A stretch of 6,372 nucleotides of DNA from CAYPYI01 sp964415085 (GTDB lineage: Bacteria; Bacillota; Clostridia; Tissierellales; Tissierellaceae), in NCBI GenBank assembly GCA_964415085.1, contig CAYPYI010000077.1:1-6372 (forward strand). The letters run 5' to 3'. The notes under the pieces are model-generated. The model saw only the letters and a program-made list of their open reading frames with translations, had not been told where the DNA came from and ran no database searches. The position numbers and the translations under genes are program-made. The first letter of the stretch is position 1, and every line of letters starts with the position of its first letter. Positions 5,946 to 6,372 of this stretch are shown here, piece by piece.

Positions 5946-6372
5946 TATAGATGGAATAATATTTGATTTAGATGGTACTTTAATAGATTCTATGGGAGTA
6001 TGGGAGAATCTTGCTAGTGAATTTTTAAGAAAAAATAAAATCGTAGCCAATGAAGGTTTAGAAGAGATTATTAAAACTATGACTCTAAGGGAATCAAGCA
6101 AATATTTAATAGATGAATATAATTTAGATTATACAATAGAAGAGGTAATTATTAATATTAAAGATATTGTATTTGATGCATATAAGTATGATATTAAAGC
6201 TAAGGATTGTGTTTATGAATACCTAGATATATTAGAAAAAAAGAATTTAAAAATGATGATTTTGACAGCATCTGAAAAAGAACTAGTAGAAATATGTTTA
6301 AAAAGACTAGGATTAACAAAATATTTTGATCATATTATAACATGTGGGGATGTTAATTTATCAAAAAATAAT
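5929..6372 (+). CDS. HAD-superfamily phosphohydrolase, 5' part (truncated by the window edge)
   Basis: An open frame runs from ATG 5929 to the window edge with no stop: 148 complete codons, lacking the C-terminal part of a protein that would usually be about 210-230 residues. It is a HAD subfamily I hydrolase. Motif I is GIIFDLDGTLIDS (9-21), with nucleophile Asp13 and general acid/base Asp15. A helical cap domain lies at about 22-90. Motif II is MMILTAS with Thr113, and Lys146 near the end is the likely motif III lysine. The motif IV acidic residues lie beyond the edge. AAGGA (5915-5919) sits nine bases before the ATG, and an in-frame stop at 5914-5916 excludes a longer start. It overlaps thiE by 17 bases, so it should be translated with the thiamine genes under the TPP riboswitch. 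The family dephosphorylates small molecules; thiamine phosphate or a pyrimidine phosphate is an inferred substrate. A general beta-phosphoglucomutase-like phosphatase remains possible. Confidence 0.88.
   Translation, partial: MNYLDNIDGIIFDLDGTLIDSMGVWENLASEFLRKNKIVANEGLEEIIKTMTLRESSKYLIDEYNLDYTIEEVIINIKDIVFDAYKYDIKAKDCVYEYLDILEKKNLKMMILTASEKELVEICLKRLGLTKYFDHIITCGDVNLSKNN

Noticed and set aside
1..6372. Search for mobile elements, attachment sites, CRISPR repeats, tRNA or rRNA genes
   Set aside because: No transposase or integrase motif, no regularly spaced direct repeat and no tRNA-like cloverleaf was recognised. Codon use is even across the window, with no sign of recent transfer.

Overview
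The window is AT-rich on both coding and intergenic DNA. Its codon use is dominated by ATA, AGA, AAA and GAA, ribosome sites are strong AGGAGG types, and intrinsic terminators end in T runs. With a THI-box (TPP) riboswitch acting through a terminator, this points to a low-GC Firmicute, most likely a Clostridium sensu stricto or close relative. The species cannot be fixed from the sequence alone. Every supported gene lies on the + strand. No mobile element, CRISPR array, rRNA or tRNA was seen.

Layout: (1) 1-75 is the last 24 codons of an unidentified gene, closed by a strong terminator at 96-127. (2) 226-1688 is a two-gene unit. A small hotdog-fold (PaaI-type) thioesterase is followed 11 bases later by an MtnA-family sugar-phosphate isomerase, with the stop codon of the first inside the ribosome site of the second. 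(3) 1777-2991 is a secreted GHL10/DUF187 (YngK/DigH-like) glycoside hydrolase with its own -10 box and a terminator. (4) 3096-4289 is an M20-family metallo-amidohydrolase behind a clear sigma-A promoter. Its start is better placed at 3096 than at the upstream ATG at 3036. (5) 4300-6372 is a thiamine unit: consensus-like promoter, TPP riboswitch, terminator, thiM, thiE, and then a HAD-family phosphohydrolase that overlaps thiE and runs off the window.

The thiamine unit is the best-integrated system here. ThiM phosphorylates the salvaged thiazole alcohol, and ThiE joins thiazole phosphate to the pyrimidine diphosphate to give thiamine phosphate. The riboswitch should stop transcription when thiamine diphosphate is plentiful. 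thiM, thiE and the HAD gene overlap one another, so the HAD enzyme is probably made together with the thiamine enzymes and is a candidate for a phosphatase step in the pathway. The thioesterase/MtnA pair is a second place where an unassigned protein sits tightly beside a recognisable metabolic enzyme. I see no clearly unprecedented system; the most useful leads are these two gene associations and the details of the riboswitch switch.
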